Assembly (NCBI GenBank): GCA_016647705.1 | Contig: CM028339.1 | Span: forward strand, 16,882,803 to 16,946,802 | Direction: 5' to 3' | Origin: Eucommia ulmoides | Taxonomy: Eukaryota > Streptophyta > Magnoliopsida > Garryales > Eucommiaceae | DNA length: 64,000 nt | Part shown: piece after piece, positions 33,691 to 46,870 of the stretch | Layout: each line of letters opens with the position of its first letter | Numbering within the stretch: the stretch's first letter is position 1 | Notes under the pieces: generated by a model | Database searches by the model: none | Seen by the model: the letters and a program-made list of their open reading frames with translations, nothing else | What the model was told of the DNA's origin: nothing | Position numbers and translations under genes: made by a program

Positions 33691-35524
33691 CGAAAATGTC
33701 GTGGTTTGGTTAAGATTTGATACTGACGCCGTCTTGTACGCAGGTTAACTTCGCGTGGGCGACACCGGCCAGCAGCCAATGAGAGGGGGCAGACTTGGTC
33801 TTCAGGGCCCCCAGCATGAATACGATTATTCGACAGTTATTTTGATTTAGTTTATGAGAATTAATAGGCAACTCTTTATTGAAAAATTTATCATTAGTCC
33901 TTATAAAATATACTAATTAGAAAATGATCCACCAATTATCATAAGTAAATTGTTGATCCCTGTAATGTTTTTAGAATTTAGTCCTTTAAGATTGCCCCCT
34001 ACATCTAATTTATTTACAAACTATGCTACTGCACAAATACAACAATCGCACACATTTGTGAATGTTCATATTTTCATCTAGTATATTTTAACATTTTCAT
34101 ACATTTACATTTCGTCAACCGACATAGACTTCACCAAACAACAAATCAAAATCTGAAAATATTCACAAAAATCGCAAATTCAAAACATATCTAACAAAAT
34201 CGATTGACAGCGGAGGTCGTTGGCGACTGTAAGGAAGATCGCCGCAAAGATAGAGAGAGTGTGGCTGGATGAAAAATATTAGGGTTTGGTGAAAATGACA
34301 GGAAGGAATGAAGTATTATGATTAAGATTATGTATTTTTATATAGGGGTATATATGTCTATTCGGTTTTTTCTTTTTTTAAAGGATTTTTCTCTACGAAT
34401 GTTTTTAAAAAGATTTAAAAAATAATCTTTTTTTTTAAAAAAAAGAAAGTTATTGGAGAAAAGAGAGAGTTAAATATGGTCTAAAGAATTAAAAAATCCT
34501 TCTTTATTTCTACCAAAAAAAAAGATACCTCTTTATGAAAAATTGGTCAAATTCTATTTTATGACATATTTTGATGTAGTCTAATAATTTTGTTGTGTTT
34601 CAATTTAAACTCCGTGTCTTTAGTCACAGTTTTATTTAGTTATTCTGTCTAATTTGACAATTAAATTAGACGAAGGATTAAATTGTCATTTTTTTAAGTT
34701 TTATTATTTTGTTTTTCGTTTTTCTTCTTCTCTTTGTTCTGTCTTCTTCACGACTTCACCATCTTCTTCACACAAAGCCGCCACCACTGTCTTCTTCACA
34801 CTAGTCATCTTCTTCAGAGTGGAAAATAAAATACGAGGTTTCACTTCAATAACCCTAGTTTTTGACACTGAACTTTTTGCATAATTATTAAACTTTTAAA
34901 AAAACTACTATACCGAGTGGGTTGAATAAATAGTGAATTGCAAAATGCGTCATGGCAAAAAAAATAAAAATTCAATGGACTATTGGGCTCAATTAAAAAA
35001 AAAAAGAAAAAGAAAAAAAAAAAACACTTATTTAGTGTATAAAAATTTTCAACTTAATTTTAGAAATATTTCCCATAGATCATGTTGTTTGCATCTCTCT
35101 ATAGTTGCTAATTTGCTATTGATAGTTTACGATTCAATTGATTTTTCAAAGGATAAAAAACTCAAAATATATTTCCAAACTACATGCTATTATTTTCTGA
35201 GAAAACACCCACACATATATACATATACACACACACACGAGATACATCACTAATCACATAATATTTCTACATCTCTTACATGTTTGTTTGTTTTTTACAT
35301 CTCTTACATGTTTGGTTTTTTTTTTTTTAGTACAACCGATTGGAGAGGAATTTTTTAACACTAGAGAGACACACTAGATAACCGTTAAACTATAAACTTT
35401 CGAATTTTACATCTCTTTAGTAAACTTACCACTAGACTAGACTTTTAAATCTCTCTCACACACATATATGTGTGTATAGGTATATTTCTACACCTCTCTA
35501 GAACTTATTAAACTTCCTGAACAA
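33691..35524. other. Intergenic, AT-rich, with MITE-like debris
   Basis: No gene is supported. CGACAGCGGAGGTCGTTGG-like GC patches near 34210 and GACGAAGGATTAAATTGTCA near 34670 look like fragments of small transposons. Frames at 34654-34884 and 34933-35253 are homopolymer-driven. Short direct repeats TACATCTCTTACATGTTTG occur at 35267-35310. Confidence 0.45.
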
Positions 35525-36916
35525 TTACATAACAGCACAAGCATGGGGATTGTCATCGCTGAAGATCGTGGTATACATCGCCTCTGTAGAACTAGCGCGT
35601 GCAAGTCCAGCCGCCGGGAGTGCATACCGCACGTATCCCGACGGTGCCTTCTTGTCGTAGACTCCGGGAGCATAAGGGTGGTCGACGATCTCATATGGCA
35701 CGTAGGGCCACATCTCGACCCTCTTTCCGGTGCGGTATCTCACCCTGTGTAGGACCTTGTTGGGGTCCACGTAGCCGATCACGGTGAGCTTGTGCTTCTT
35801 CGGCTCCACCTCTACGCTTGTCACCCCCTTCATGTGTTTTACCGATTTCTTCGCTCTCCTCTCGCACCCTTCGCAATCCATTTTTATCCTCATTTCCACT
35901 GTCTGATATCCCCAAAAATAAATAAAAAATTATATTTGCCCACGAAATAGTCACCAATATAGTTTACATGAATGGGGCGGGGCGTTTACTGCAGGTCTCT
36001 TTCGAACCCACAATCAAATAAAACTAAGTTTTTTCTATGAACAGACCACCCCTTTTAAAATTTTATACATAACTTAATGTGTTGAATTTAACAAAGATCA
36101 TATTTCTTTCATCATGCAAAAAGAAGTATAATTGATATGTCATTTTGAAGCTTTTAAAACTGACAATGATTATTGTGTAATTTAATCAAATAAAGAATAA
36201 AAAATAATTTATTGCATGATTAGTTTTTAGGATAACTAATTATGATAAATATCCTTTTTTTTAATATCTCCCTGACCTTTATTTACGGTAACTGTTTTGA
36301 TTTGAATTCAACTTAATAAAAAAAATTTAATTACATGTTTATACCAAAAATCGATGGTAAACATGTTTGTCAAGTAAAAAAAAATAAAAATTAAAAATAG
36401 AATTATTTTATTAAAAAGGTCAAGTGAACTAGCTAGGGGCGGAGCCACCATAGCCCTGGGGCTAAGCCCCCTCAACTTTTTAAAAAATTTATTTTTACCT
36501 TATAGTTTTATAAAAAATCAATTAAAATTCTCAAAAATTTACATATAAATATCTAGTAAACATTTTGAATTTTTTGATCCCCTAAATCTATTTTCTAGAT
36601 TTGTTGCCGAAATCAATGAGATTATTTGGTTAATTTATAATGAATAGATATTGATTGATAATTTATGTTAGAAAATAAGTCTGGCTTATTTTCCTTATAT
36701 TGGAATAGCGACATATAAATTTATATTTAAAGCAAAATATAATATTTTTTCCAAAAAAAAAATTAACCATCCACAACAGGATTGAATTAAAATCTAATTA
36801 AAAAGAAAAGGTAAATGAATGACCTGTAGTTGCTTCTTTCTCAACTTGCTGAGCTTCTTACGCCTGTGAGGGTGAGGCCACTCGAAGAGATCAGAAACAT
36901 AATCTATAACACCCAT
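35525..36916 (-). CDS. HIPP: Heavy-metal-associated isoprenylated plant protein (HIPP), two exons
   Basis: Exon 1 is 36916-36824 (31 codons, MGVIDYVSDLFEWPHPHRRK...) and exon 2 is 35902-35525 (125 codons plus stop), for 156 residues. The 921-bp intron has donor CAG/GTCATT and acceptor ATATCAG/ACAGTG, both in phase 0. The HMA domain covers about residues 32-95: TVEMRIKMDCEGCERRAKKS has the metal-binding M-x-C-x-x-C, followed by KGVTSVEVEPKKHKLTVIGY. The middle part VEMWPYVPYEIVDHPYAPGV and the end SDDNPHACAVM are typical of the family; CAVM is a CaaX prenylation box. Such proteins bind metals or carry protein partners and are anchored to membranes or the nucleus by farnesylation. All expected parts are present, so it is likely functional. 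The member number cannot be assigned. Confidence 0.93.
36430..36770. mobile_element. Transposon fragment in the HIPP intron
   Basis: AGGGGCGGAGCCACCATAGC followed by GGGGCTAAGCCCCCTC at 36435-36475 is the start of a dispersed plant repeat in which GGGGCGGAGCCAC is the end. The opposite end is not recognisable. The rest of the intron is AT-rich. Confidence 0.45.
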
Positions 36917-36952
36917 AATTGATTCTGATTCCAATAAAACACAGCGAAGCAA

Positions 36953-36962
36953 GTATTTATAG
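36953..36962 (-). promoter_or_regulatory. HIPP TATA box
   Basis: Minus strand GCTATAAATACT lies about 37-46 bases before the ATG, implying a very short 5' leader of some 10-20 bases. Confidence 0.6.
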
Positions 36963-37038
36963 CGTCCCGCGAAAAAAATAAATAAAAATAAATTAACATT
37001 TGAAAATAACTTGGACGAGTCCGGAGTCAGTCTACCAC

Positions 37039-37044
37039 CACGTG
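37039..37044 (-). promoter_or_regulatory. HIPP G-box/ABRE (ACACGTGG on the minus strand)
   Basis: CACGTG core about 80 bases upstream of the TATA box, in the form bound by bZIP/bHLH factors. Stress or ABA control is a reasonable inference for this family. Confidence 0.5.
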
Positions 37045-37139
37045 TCCATCGTACCTTCCCAAGGGTCCCAACGTCATCATTTACTCGTTTACTTCAATTT
37101 CGTGCCTATCAGTTATGAGTTTTAACGGACCAGAAAAAC

Positions 37140-37950
37140 AAAAAAGTGTCAAGACACTGAGGTTGAGTTTGACTCACGGACATGATAATTTAGATGATGT
37201 TGTTCGGATAATTATTTTAAAATTTAATTGTTTAATTTTATAAATTTTTTTAAATAAATAATTATTATTATTAATATCAAGCGCATTTAAGTATTTAAAA
37301 CTGAATGTATTAAATTAAATATATTTAATAACAAAATTAAATAATCAATTAAAAAACAAACATTACTTAAAAAATTGTTCAAAATTTTAATAAATTTGTG
37401 ATTCACTTGATTTTTTTACCACTTATCACTTAATACAATAAAATATCTAATTATTACAACCAATGTTTTACATCAATACTATAAAATCTAAAAAATATAT
37501 ATATACAAAAAATTATAGATGGAGAAATTATTAAATTGAAAAAAAAAAAATAGAGAGAGAATTGTAGAGAAAAAATATTTTGAAAAAAATAAAGTTGTAA
37601 AAATTATTTTAGGAATAAAAAATTAAACAAAAATAAATTTTTTGAAGTTAAATGAATACTTAATATTTTCAACACTTAATAAATTCAATTTCATTACTTA
37701 ACATTTTCAGCACTTAAAATTAAAACGACTATCAAACATGGCCTTAAACTAGCACACCGTGCAAGATAAAACTAAAAAATTTATATAAGTAAATTCTCTA
37801 TACCTTAAATCCTTAGGTGTTGTTTGGCCATTTTGGTAGTAATAATATTAATTTCAAAATAAAATTAAAATTGCAATTGAATATATATAATTATTTTTCA
37901 ATTCTTTAGGATAAATTCATGAGGTTCTTAAAAAAGAAATTTTTATTATT
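37140..37950. mobile_element. AT-rich region with MITE right end related to 19107-19821
   Basis: TTTTCAGCACTTAAAATT and ATCAAACATGGCCTTAA at about 37705-37746 repeat the right-end signature of the 19.1 kb element. A matching left end was not found, so this is a truncated or diverged copy. No gene. Confidence 0.4.
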
Positions 37951-38730
37951 TATTAATATTGATGAGGATATTTTCGGGTACCTCCGAGTTAGCACTTGAG
38001 ACTTAACCATGTGTCCGTCGTCGTAGTGACATGGACGTATTCCGGAATCCACAACGCCACGCTGGATCATACGCCGACCACGGCTCTTCCCTGGAACCTC
38101 ATTTGCACCTAGGGATGAGCGAGAAGCCCCATAAGGACGTGTCACTCTAAGCTCTACCCCGTGCTCTGAGCAGTCAATTTCAGGGACTCAGTCATTCACC
38201 TCGACCGGCTCTCTCTTCCGGCGCGTTTCTTCTCCAGGACTGCACGGATCTCTACTTTCCTCTGCCAACTCACCACCGCAGGCCTGACAAAGGTCTGCAG
38301 GCTTTACCAAATATCCCCTAAATGTCCCGAATTATTGGCTAAATATAGGGTTTCGACTAATTAACCGTGTTTAGGCCCAACTAATAATCTCCAACTCCTA
38401 TATATATCAGAGACTGTGCAAGCCTAAAGTACGCTTGAATACGCTTACATTACGAGCGAGTTCAATTGTTTACTTATTGCATTACTGTATCTTTTCTCTT
38501 TGAGCACTGATTACCATGCTGGAGGGGTTTCATCGGGACAAATCTCGGTTTGAGCCTTTTGGAGGTACACTCCCTGAGGAGCAAGACTCTGGACAAAGCA
38601 GCTTAGTCCCCTTAGGACCCAACACATCTCACCCGAAGAATTTTCAACCGACGACTCCATTTCAGCAGGAGAACCCACCCGTCATCCGACTGGACCATAC
38701 TCGATGTGTGTACCAGTTTTATATACCAAT
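37951..38730 (+). mobile_element. LTR-like fragment (gypsy type) with start of an open frame
   Basis: A GC-richer island in AT-rich DNA. GGTACCTCCGAGTTAGCACT opens it, a TATA-like TATATATATC lies at 38399-38408, and a leader is followed by ATG at 38516. The 77-codon frame (MLEGFHRDKSRFEPFGG..., rich in Pro, Gln, Ser) runs into a TA microsatellite. The layout (U3, TATA, leader) suggests an LTR, but no primer site or second LTR is seen. It could also be a decayed promoter plus first exon of a host gene. Confidence 0.35.
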
Positions 38731-41651
38731 AAATATATATATATACTAATATTAATAATAAGAATAAAAAGAAAAACTCAAAAAGTTCCTGTAAGCTTTT
38801 TATGCCCTTCAAAGTCTTAATTTTTCGCTGTTAGTTTTATTCTTTTAATATATATATATATAGCATTTACTTAGTCCAGTTACAACTTGATTGATATTTA
38901 AGTAAGTGAAACACATTGGATAAAAAAGGTGACAGAAGAAGAGATATAGATTAGCGTGTTGTAGGTTAAGACGCAAGTGAAAATCTCAGTTAGTCAATCC
39001 AATTTTAGTAATATTATAAAGAGTTAATCACACTTTACCACATGTAATTTAATCATTTTGCATTTTGTTTTCCTGTGATATTTTCGTTATCATTTTGTTT
39101 CCTATAATTAGATTTTGTTGCACTTTATCATTTGATGTAAGTTTAATTACAAAAGACAAAGTGAAAGATAAATTATAATAAAGATTTAATTATATAAATA
39201 AAGTGATAACGCGAATACGGAGATAAAGTGGAAAATATCTAATTAACCCTATTGTAAAACAGGGGGAGTTTGATTATTGGACAACGACTCTTTCCCTCGT
39301 TTGTGGTTGGCACTGTCTATTAACAATCAGTTTATCATATATATATATATATATATTAAGATGTCTCATTTCACATCTATCCAACATTTGGGTTGAAAAG
39401 ATAATAATATTTTTTTTTAAAAATATTTTTCAGCGTATTATTTGATTAAAAAATAAAAAGATAATAATATTTTTTAAAAATAAAAAATGAAAATGAAAAG
39501 ATAATAATATTATTTATTTTTTAAAAAAAATATTTTTCCTCATATTATTTGATTAAAAAATGAAAACAGTAATTCACTCCAATATAATTTACTGTTTTGC
39601 CTTCATATATTATAAAAATAAATTAAAATTCTATTATTAAGATTATAATTATAATCTTAGTGTCTTCTTAAAAATTTATCCCTCATTTTTTTTTTTCTAT
39701 TTTCGTTTCATTCTAACTAACTTTTTTTTTTCTTTTTATTATTATTATATCTATCTTTTTTTTTTTTTTTTCTCCCACTTAAATAACGCACCCGTGGACA
39801 CTTTTAGACGGAGGCTACGGAAAGAAGAAGGAGGAGGAGAAAATTATTTTGGTTGTTTCATGTTTGGATGGGAGGAAAATTTATGAGAGAGAAGGTTAGG
39901 GAGGAAATTTGGAGGGATTTTCCATCCATTTAAAATGGACGAATTTGGAAGGAAAGGAGATGGCCACTATATGTAACATATGTACCAGAAAAAGATTGGA
40001 CAAATGCATTAATATTTTTAATATATATATATTTTTTTTGTCAGATCATATATATATTTAAATGTTAATATAATTATTATTTTTTTTGTGAAAAAAATTC
40101 TATATAAAAATTCCCATGTGTTGTTGTGATTTAATTCAATATAATAATATAGAAAAAAAAATAATTACTTTTTTTTTTATATATATAAATACATCTGTTT
40201 ATAAGAATAAAAAAAATAAAAAAAAAATCAAACTTTCATTGGTTTTTTGTTTTTTTTTTTCAATTGGAGTAGTTCCATCATTTTACTACCCACACCTCAT
40301 AGTCCTTTCACTACTAAAGAAAATCTGGATGATTTATTATTATTATTATTTTTATTTTTTTGATTACCCTAATTCTACTAAAAAAAAAAAAACATAATTA
40401 GTGTCTATATATAAATCTTTTGTACATATCTATAATATAACATGTTTCTCATATATCAATACAATTGTCTCATGTTCTCTTTCTCTATTTTTCTTTTTGG
40501 GTTGTAAACGTTAGGAGAAGGGTTTTTAAATACTAGACCTTCCACTAGAGAGATACACTAGATAACCGCTAGTATGTAAATTTTGGGTTGTTTCATATTC
40601 TTTCAATATTCTGCGGCACAATTATTTTAACAATTTGATAGCCCAATAATTCAGTTAATAATTAGGATGAGGGACATCTGGATGTAGTTGGGGGGGTGTT
40701 TGGAGGTTGAGGATTGGGTGGCCACATGTTTGTGGTTCTTGTTTGCAAGACAGCGCATCCAACACGTCTGACTAAAATGAGGAAGCCATTGACTAGAGTG
40801 AATATAGAATATTTATCTGTGTTTTTTTGCTTTCTTAATTTATATAATAATAATGGATGATGATTAATTATTTGTGTAAATTAATAATGATGCCATTGAA
40901 CTGAGTAACTATGGGTAGGATGAACATCACTCTCATTACTTTTAATCCATCAAACTGATGACAGGGGGCAAAATTCATTCAAACCATCTTTCTTCTTATT
41001 ATTTTTTTATCATCTTCGGAAATAAAAGAAAAATTATTTTTAAAATTTTGTTTTCATCATACTTAAACTTATGATTATCATGTTGAAAAGGGTGAAAAAA
41101 TAAATTGTTTCAGAAACAAAACAAAAATATATATAAAAAAAAAATTATATAATAAATTAAGATATTTTTTGTTTAAATATTTTTTTTCGTTAAGGTTAGA
41201 ATTTATTTGAAGAAAATGAATAGATGAGATTGGTTTTAAAAAAAAAATTGGGGAGAGTTTTTGCCTAAAATTTTCACTCTCCCGTTTCCAACGTGCTTGA
41301 GTGTTTGACATTCAACAATATATGCATTTAGAATTTGAAGTGTTTTGTTTATTGTTTATGTTCCGTACAAGTTGTACTTAATCAATTTATAAATGGTTAT
41401 GTTTTGATGTTAGATTGAAAAACAATTATGTATTTATTTCTATGGTTAATCATAACATATTATTTTAGAAATTTCAGATTATTATTTCCTTTTTCCTCAC
41501 GTTTGTTTCTTTTGTGTGTGTGTTTTAGAGGAATGAAGAAAATGAGTGTTTTTTTTCCTATTTTCTTAAAAACAAATTATTTTCAATTTTTGTGGGGGAA
41601 AGGTTTAATTTTTGAAAGAGCATAGGCTTGGATATAGAAAAAGATAGAGTT
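38731..41651. other. AT-rich intergenic, no gene
   Basis: Contains a (TA)n at about 39340-39357, long T and A runs, and a 39800-39960 patch (GGATGGGAGGAAAATTT and CCATCCATTTAAAATGG) that looks like the ends of a small DNA element. CACTAGAGAGATACACTAGA at 40540-40562 also occurs, diverged, at 35358-35380. Frames at 40116, 41078 and 41428 are homopolymer-driven. Confidence 0.45.
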
Positions 41652-41656
41652 GTTTG

Positions 41657-42115
41657 TGTTGGAAAATTTTTGTGGACTAACATTAATTGAATAAATTGTT
41701 TTACAAAAAACGGATTAATGGATAATTTATTATATAACCAACTCAAATAATCAGTGAACATATTTTGATTTGGATTGTGACATATTTTATGTCGAAGTCC
41801 AGTTAAGTGGCAAATATAGGTTTTAGATTTCGTCGAAACTCGTTATGGGAGGGTCCAATGAGAAACTCTAATATAAATTATTAGGTCACCTCCTTAGTCT
41901 AGATTGAGGGTTTTTTCTCATTGAGAGCCGCCACCACGAAATTTAAATCATAAAGATGAAGACCTAGTTAGTAATCCATTGCGACAGATTTAATCTCCTG
42001 TGATGGTCCAAACATGTATGTATTCGATTACCGTTCTTGTTGTGTCTTAATATTTATGTATGTTTTAGTTTATTGTTTAATTCCGTTTTATTGTGATTAT
42101 GAGATATAATCAACA
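41657..42115 (+). mobile_element. Element G 5' LTR
   Basis: 459 bp starting TGTTGGAAAAT and ending ATAATCAACA. It lacks the ~190-bp tandem repeats found in the other LTR, which places them as a later gain or as a variant. Confidence 0.85.
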
Positions 42116-42131
42116 TGTAATATCAGAGTCT
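42116..42131 (+). promoter_or_regulatory. Element G primer-binding site (tRNA-iMet type)
   Basis: TGTAATATCAGAGTC follows the LTR directly and keeps the TATCAGAG core of the initiator-Met site. Confidence 0.7.
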
Positions 42132-45100
42132 ACATACATGATTTAAGATCTACAATTAGTTTTTTATTTTTTCTGTTCATTCATGAAACTGAAACTTGCA
42201 GCCATGATTTCATGAGATTTTTTTGTTTCGATTAACTGTAAAACATTAAGGTTTTTGTTCCTGTTGATTCAAGCTTTAAATTTATATATTATGTGTGTAA
42301 TTTGGTTGCGTAATTTGTGAATATTTCAACTTCGAAGTTTCGGCCACGAACGCTAGAAAACCGAGATTCACTTTACAAATTGATGACGATTGATGAGTTT
42401 TTGGTTCAATTAAATGTTTTAGATAGTTTTTAAATTAATATTAGGCATAAACCCATATAAAATTCAGTAGAAATAACGGTTAAAATCAAGTTTTGAGTTT
42501 TGACTTTGGAGGTGTAAAAACTGAGATTTATTCTTCAATTTTGGACATGATTCTCATGTTTTTTCTTCAATTAATCATTATATACATGTTAGAAATTAGT
42601 GTATATACATAAACCTATAAAAATATTAAAGAAAAACGAGATATTTTAGGGTTTTATAGTAGTGGGCCGAAACCGGGTCGCGTGACCTAGGGGTGAAAGA
42701 AAAACCCAACAACCCACCCTGCCCAGCCCACCCGACCCCCCTCGGGTTCGGTCGAATTTAGACGCTATATTTTTTGTTTTTTACCCTACCCGCTCTCTTG
42801 ACAAGAGAGAGAAAAAGGGTCAAGTTTACTACTCCCACCGCCCGCCCCGCCCAAACCCGACCGAATTTACAACAAGGCACTCATATTACATTCCCCACCC
42901 TCTGACAATTGTTTATTACAAAAAACCCCTACTATATATAGAAAATTATAACCCTAGTTTCTCATTGTGCCGCCTCACTCTTCTGAGCTTCTCTCATTTC
43001 TCATTTTTTCTCAATCTCTATTCTTTCTTCTCTCGATCTCAAAATCTCCACCATATGAATCCGTTCTTCACCGCCTCACTCGTCGATGTTGTTGATTGTT
43101 AGTTGCCGTCGATATTGTTCGTCGTCGTCGACGTTGTTCTTGCCATTGTTGTTGTTCGTCTCAAATCACAATCTGTAAGTTTCTTGTTCTTGCCATTGTT
43201 GTTATTCTTGCCATTGTTGTTGTAAGTTTCTTAGTTTCGCCATCGATGTTGTTATTGAATGTGTTTCTTTGAATCTGTTAAGGTTTTTCTTCTTCTTCAT
43301 TGCTCACCTAAAATTCGACCGATACCGACAAAACTCGAATACCCTGAAACCCGACGGTGGACGATCCCGTCGGCTGCGGGTTCGGTCGGTATTATACCCT
43401 CCAAAAATGTTTGGGTCGGCTAAAAAAAAGTCCCACCCCCGACCTGCCCGACCGAATTACACCCCTAGCGTGACCTACTTCAGGACTTGGGACCCCCACG
43501 CGCGGTTTAGGCATGTGGGGCGCGTGATCCGCCTCCAGGGACTTGTTTTGGGTCCCGTTTTTTTTTGTGCGTTTGTTTTTCTGTTCTCTAATTTTCTATA
43601 AAAATTATTTCATTTTTTGAGGATTAAAAATAATTTTTAGTTAATTATTACTTATTATGTGATTTAATTAGTTTAAAATTATTTTTAGGCATTATTGTTT
43701 GTTGAAAATTTTACAAAAATTATGTTGGTTAATTTGAAATAGGATTGCAGTACTCACTTTACCTAAATTAGAATTTATTGATGTGTACTCTCCTAACTAG
43801 TTTTAAATCACATAAAACTTGTTAATCCTCATATATGGATTCTAAATCTCAAAAGGAATTATGTCATTTATGAATATATGATATTATGTAAGCTAATATA
43901 TGATGCAAGAGAATTTTATGGATGGTCAGTCTCCCAAGATAATCAATCTTTGAATTAAACGATATTGTAATTACTATTTTGATTGTTGAAGTTTATATGT
44001 GATGATTCTTACGATTCAAAATCAAACAAAGTTTAATGTAACCACAATGATGTTAGTTAAGGAAGTGTTGTTAATTTTGCCTATGCGTATAATGGTTAAT
44101 GGCTCTCTTCTTGCTTTTTATAATAATTATTTCTGGAAAAATTATTAGATTGGCCTTCAAACGAGTCATTTGTAATCTTAATCTATTTAGGTGAAGATTA
44201 CTTAGTATTTGATTTTGTATTTGATATTATAGTTGATGTTACCGGAATTTAAGGACAAAAAAAAAAAAAAAAACAAAGACCATCATCCACCAGAAACCTT
44301 CATGACGGTGGAGAAAAATTCTGACAATAATATCATTGGTTAATGGCTAGCTCGAAGGAAAGGAAAATGGGGTGATGCATGAGGAAGATGACAATGAGTC
44401 AAACCTAATGAGTCAACTCATGACAAGTCAAACAAATCAGGTTTTGGGCCCTGGATGCTGGCTAAGAAAATCCATGGATGTACAAGTAATATGCCCTATA
44501 CCTCAGGGCTCATTGGGAATAGTCTGAAACTAAAAGCCAATAAATTTCAATCTCTTTATTCAGATGAAGCCCAAAACTCCAACAGAATATTAAAGCCATC
44601 AGGAATGATCTAAATAGAAATGGACTAACCCATGTAGTATATCCTCATGATATTACTTTATTTTCTACTAATGGATGTGATAATGATGCATACTTTATGT
44701 GTCTGTCTCTGAGGATAAGGTTAGTCTTGAGTCTTTGAGTTATAAGATTTACATTTTCCAAATGAATTTGAATTTTGAGCTATGCAATTATGGTGCTCTT
44801 ATTTTTGTGATTTTTCTATATTTTCCTGATGCATAATTTGTTGTTCTATATAATTTTTTTTATGATTAGTTTTGTCAAGTTTGATCTTAGTTATGATCTA
44901 CATATCCAAAAAGATTAAGAGAAATCATAGTTATGAGCTGCTTGATTGGTTATATAACCCTTGAAACATGAAAGGGTATTTATTTGTATCTTTTGGACTT
45001 ATCTGTTAATTGATCGTGCTGCATGGCATTGCTTATTTTTCTTATTAAAGAAGTTCTATTATTCTTCATGCATCAAAAACAAAAGATATCACAAAATATT

Positions 45101-46870
45101 TCACCTGCCAATTCTTGACTTGCTTTAAATTATAATCTCCATCAACAAAGAGGATGGTCGGTCATTACCTAACAATTATAAACATTGTATAATCCCTTTT
45201 TAGATCTTAAATTATTTTCAATTAAATAGTTACCTCATTAAAGTTTAGTTTTGCAATTAAAATCTTAAGACTTGCTACGTTACACAAGAGTTGCATTTTA
45301 GGTAATATAGTCTCCAGACACATCAATTCTAGAGTAAATATTTTGACTTTATTTGGATTTTAGGCATGTATTTGGATTCAGTCTCTTGCATATCTCAATG
45401 TGGATAAAAATCATTTTGGACAACTTTTATGTTTTATGCATTAGAAGTAGAACATGTTGTTGAATCCCAAGCACTTATATTACTTAATCCTAGGCTAAGG
45501 TCTTCTTTGAGATTGAATTAGGCTCACTAGGTTTTCACATTAGGACTCTTGTTTAAAGTTGGACGTGTTGAATCCCATATCGATGTTGGGTCTTCACCCT
45601 ATATCGGTTCGTAGTGGTTTGTTAAAAGTCCACTTTGTGCCTAATAAGAACGTCAATGTTCAATTGCTAGAGTCGAAGGGTGGCAACGAGGTGGTGGCGA
45701 TGTTCTGGGGTATGGCAGAGGATGTTGAAATTAGGGTTAGGGGTTTTGACACTAAGTACCCCAAAAATTTAATCAAAATCTCATTTGTTCCAAGTATTTC
45801 CAATTTAAACGTATAAGATATCTTATTAACTTTATATATATATTTTTTAAGTACAATGAACTGAAACTAGTAAGAAGAGTTAATTACACAATTAATTCCT
45901 AAAGTTTAGAGGTTGTGTAAATTTGGTTGTTTTGATTAATGTTCATATGATTATTTTATTCATGTATTTGATGGTTAGAAATCCTAAAGTGGATCGACTC
46001 CTTATCTTTCTATTTATTGTTTTTGTGAAATATTTACATGATGAGTGACATGATTGAGAGAATTATATCCTTGTTTTGTTTTGGTAACCTGATGGAAACT
46101 AAATTAAATAGACCACTGTTGAGAACTAGTCGTAGATAATCAGATGTATGATATGCATTCAAGATTCTTAGTAGGTTAAGTATGATGTTAATAACCAATT
46201 TAGTTATTACTACGTCTTCCATCAATGAAAATGAGATCTTTCATTTTTGAAATTTGGGCTATGTTTGGGACAATATAATTGCATTTTGGAATGGAAGAAA
46301 AGTACTGAGTTATTTCTGTATAATTTCACATGGGTTTCTTCTTGTATTGCCTCGCCTTAAAGTGTTTAATGGGTCATACATATATATTTGATGGGTCTGT
46401 TGGGCCATTAATTATTTATTAATTAACAAGCATAATAGAATTATAAATATAGATAAATTATTCATGAATATATGAGAAGACCTTGAATTGAAAATACTAT
46501 CACCATGATTAGAAAATCTTGGTGGGGATCCATGTTTGGGCTCATTATATAGATATTGATTTGAGTTTTGACCTATGTAATATCTTAGCCAACTGGACTT
46601 TCTTAACTACAACTTTCGGCCTTTTGAGGTTAATATTAAAAAACATATAAAAACACTAATTATGAATAATATTTATTTTCAAAATTCAAGCCCCCCCCCC
46701 CTTTTTTTAATTCTAAATAAAGACTAATTTAATAATTAGTTTAAAAGTGTAGTAAAATTGTTATTCAAATTCTTGCAATTATAATTGATCGTTGATCACT
46801 AAAAGTATATTTTGTAACGTACTTCTTGTTTTGATCATATGCATAAATATCGCTAATATACATTGTTGTT
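42132..46870 (+). other. Element G internal region, left half, non-coding
   Basis: Apart from the hAT element at 42688-43467 I find no coding domain. The frame at 45559-45816 (85 codons, no motif) has no support, and the frame at 43269-43601 spans the hAT right end. AT-rich throughout. Confidence 0.55.
42688..43467. mobile_element. hAT element (non-autonomous) with perfect 8-bp target duplication
   Basis: 780 bp from TAGGGGTG to CACCCCTA, flanked on both sides by GCGTGACC (42680-42687 and 43468-43475). Inverted ends plus an exact 8-bp duplication are diagnostic of hAT. Subterminal GGTTCGGTCG and CGACCTGCCCGACCGAATT words are inverted relatives of each other. The centre has TTCTTGCCATTGTTGTTGT repeats and no transposase. 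Confidence 0.9.

Noticed and set aside
38516-38749. 77-codon frame as a host gene
   Set aside because: It follows an LTR-like leader and runs into a TA microsatellite; no motif supports a gene.
45559-45816. 85-codon frame in element G
   Set aside because: No domain, no repeat support and surrounded by non-coding AT-rich DNA; length is within chance.
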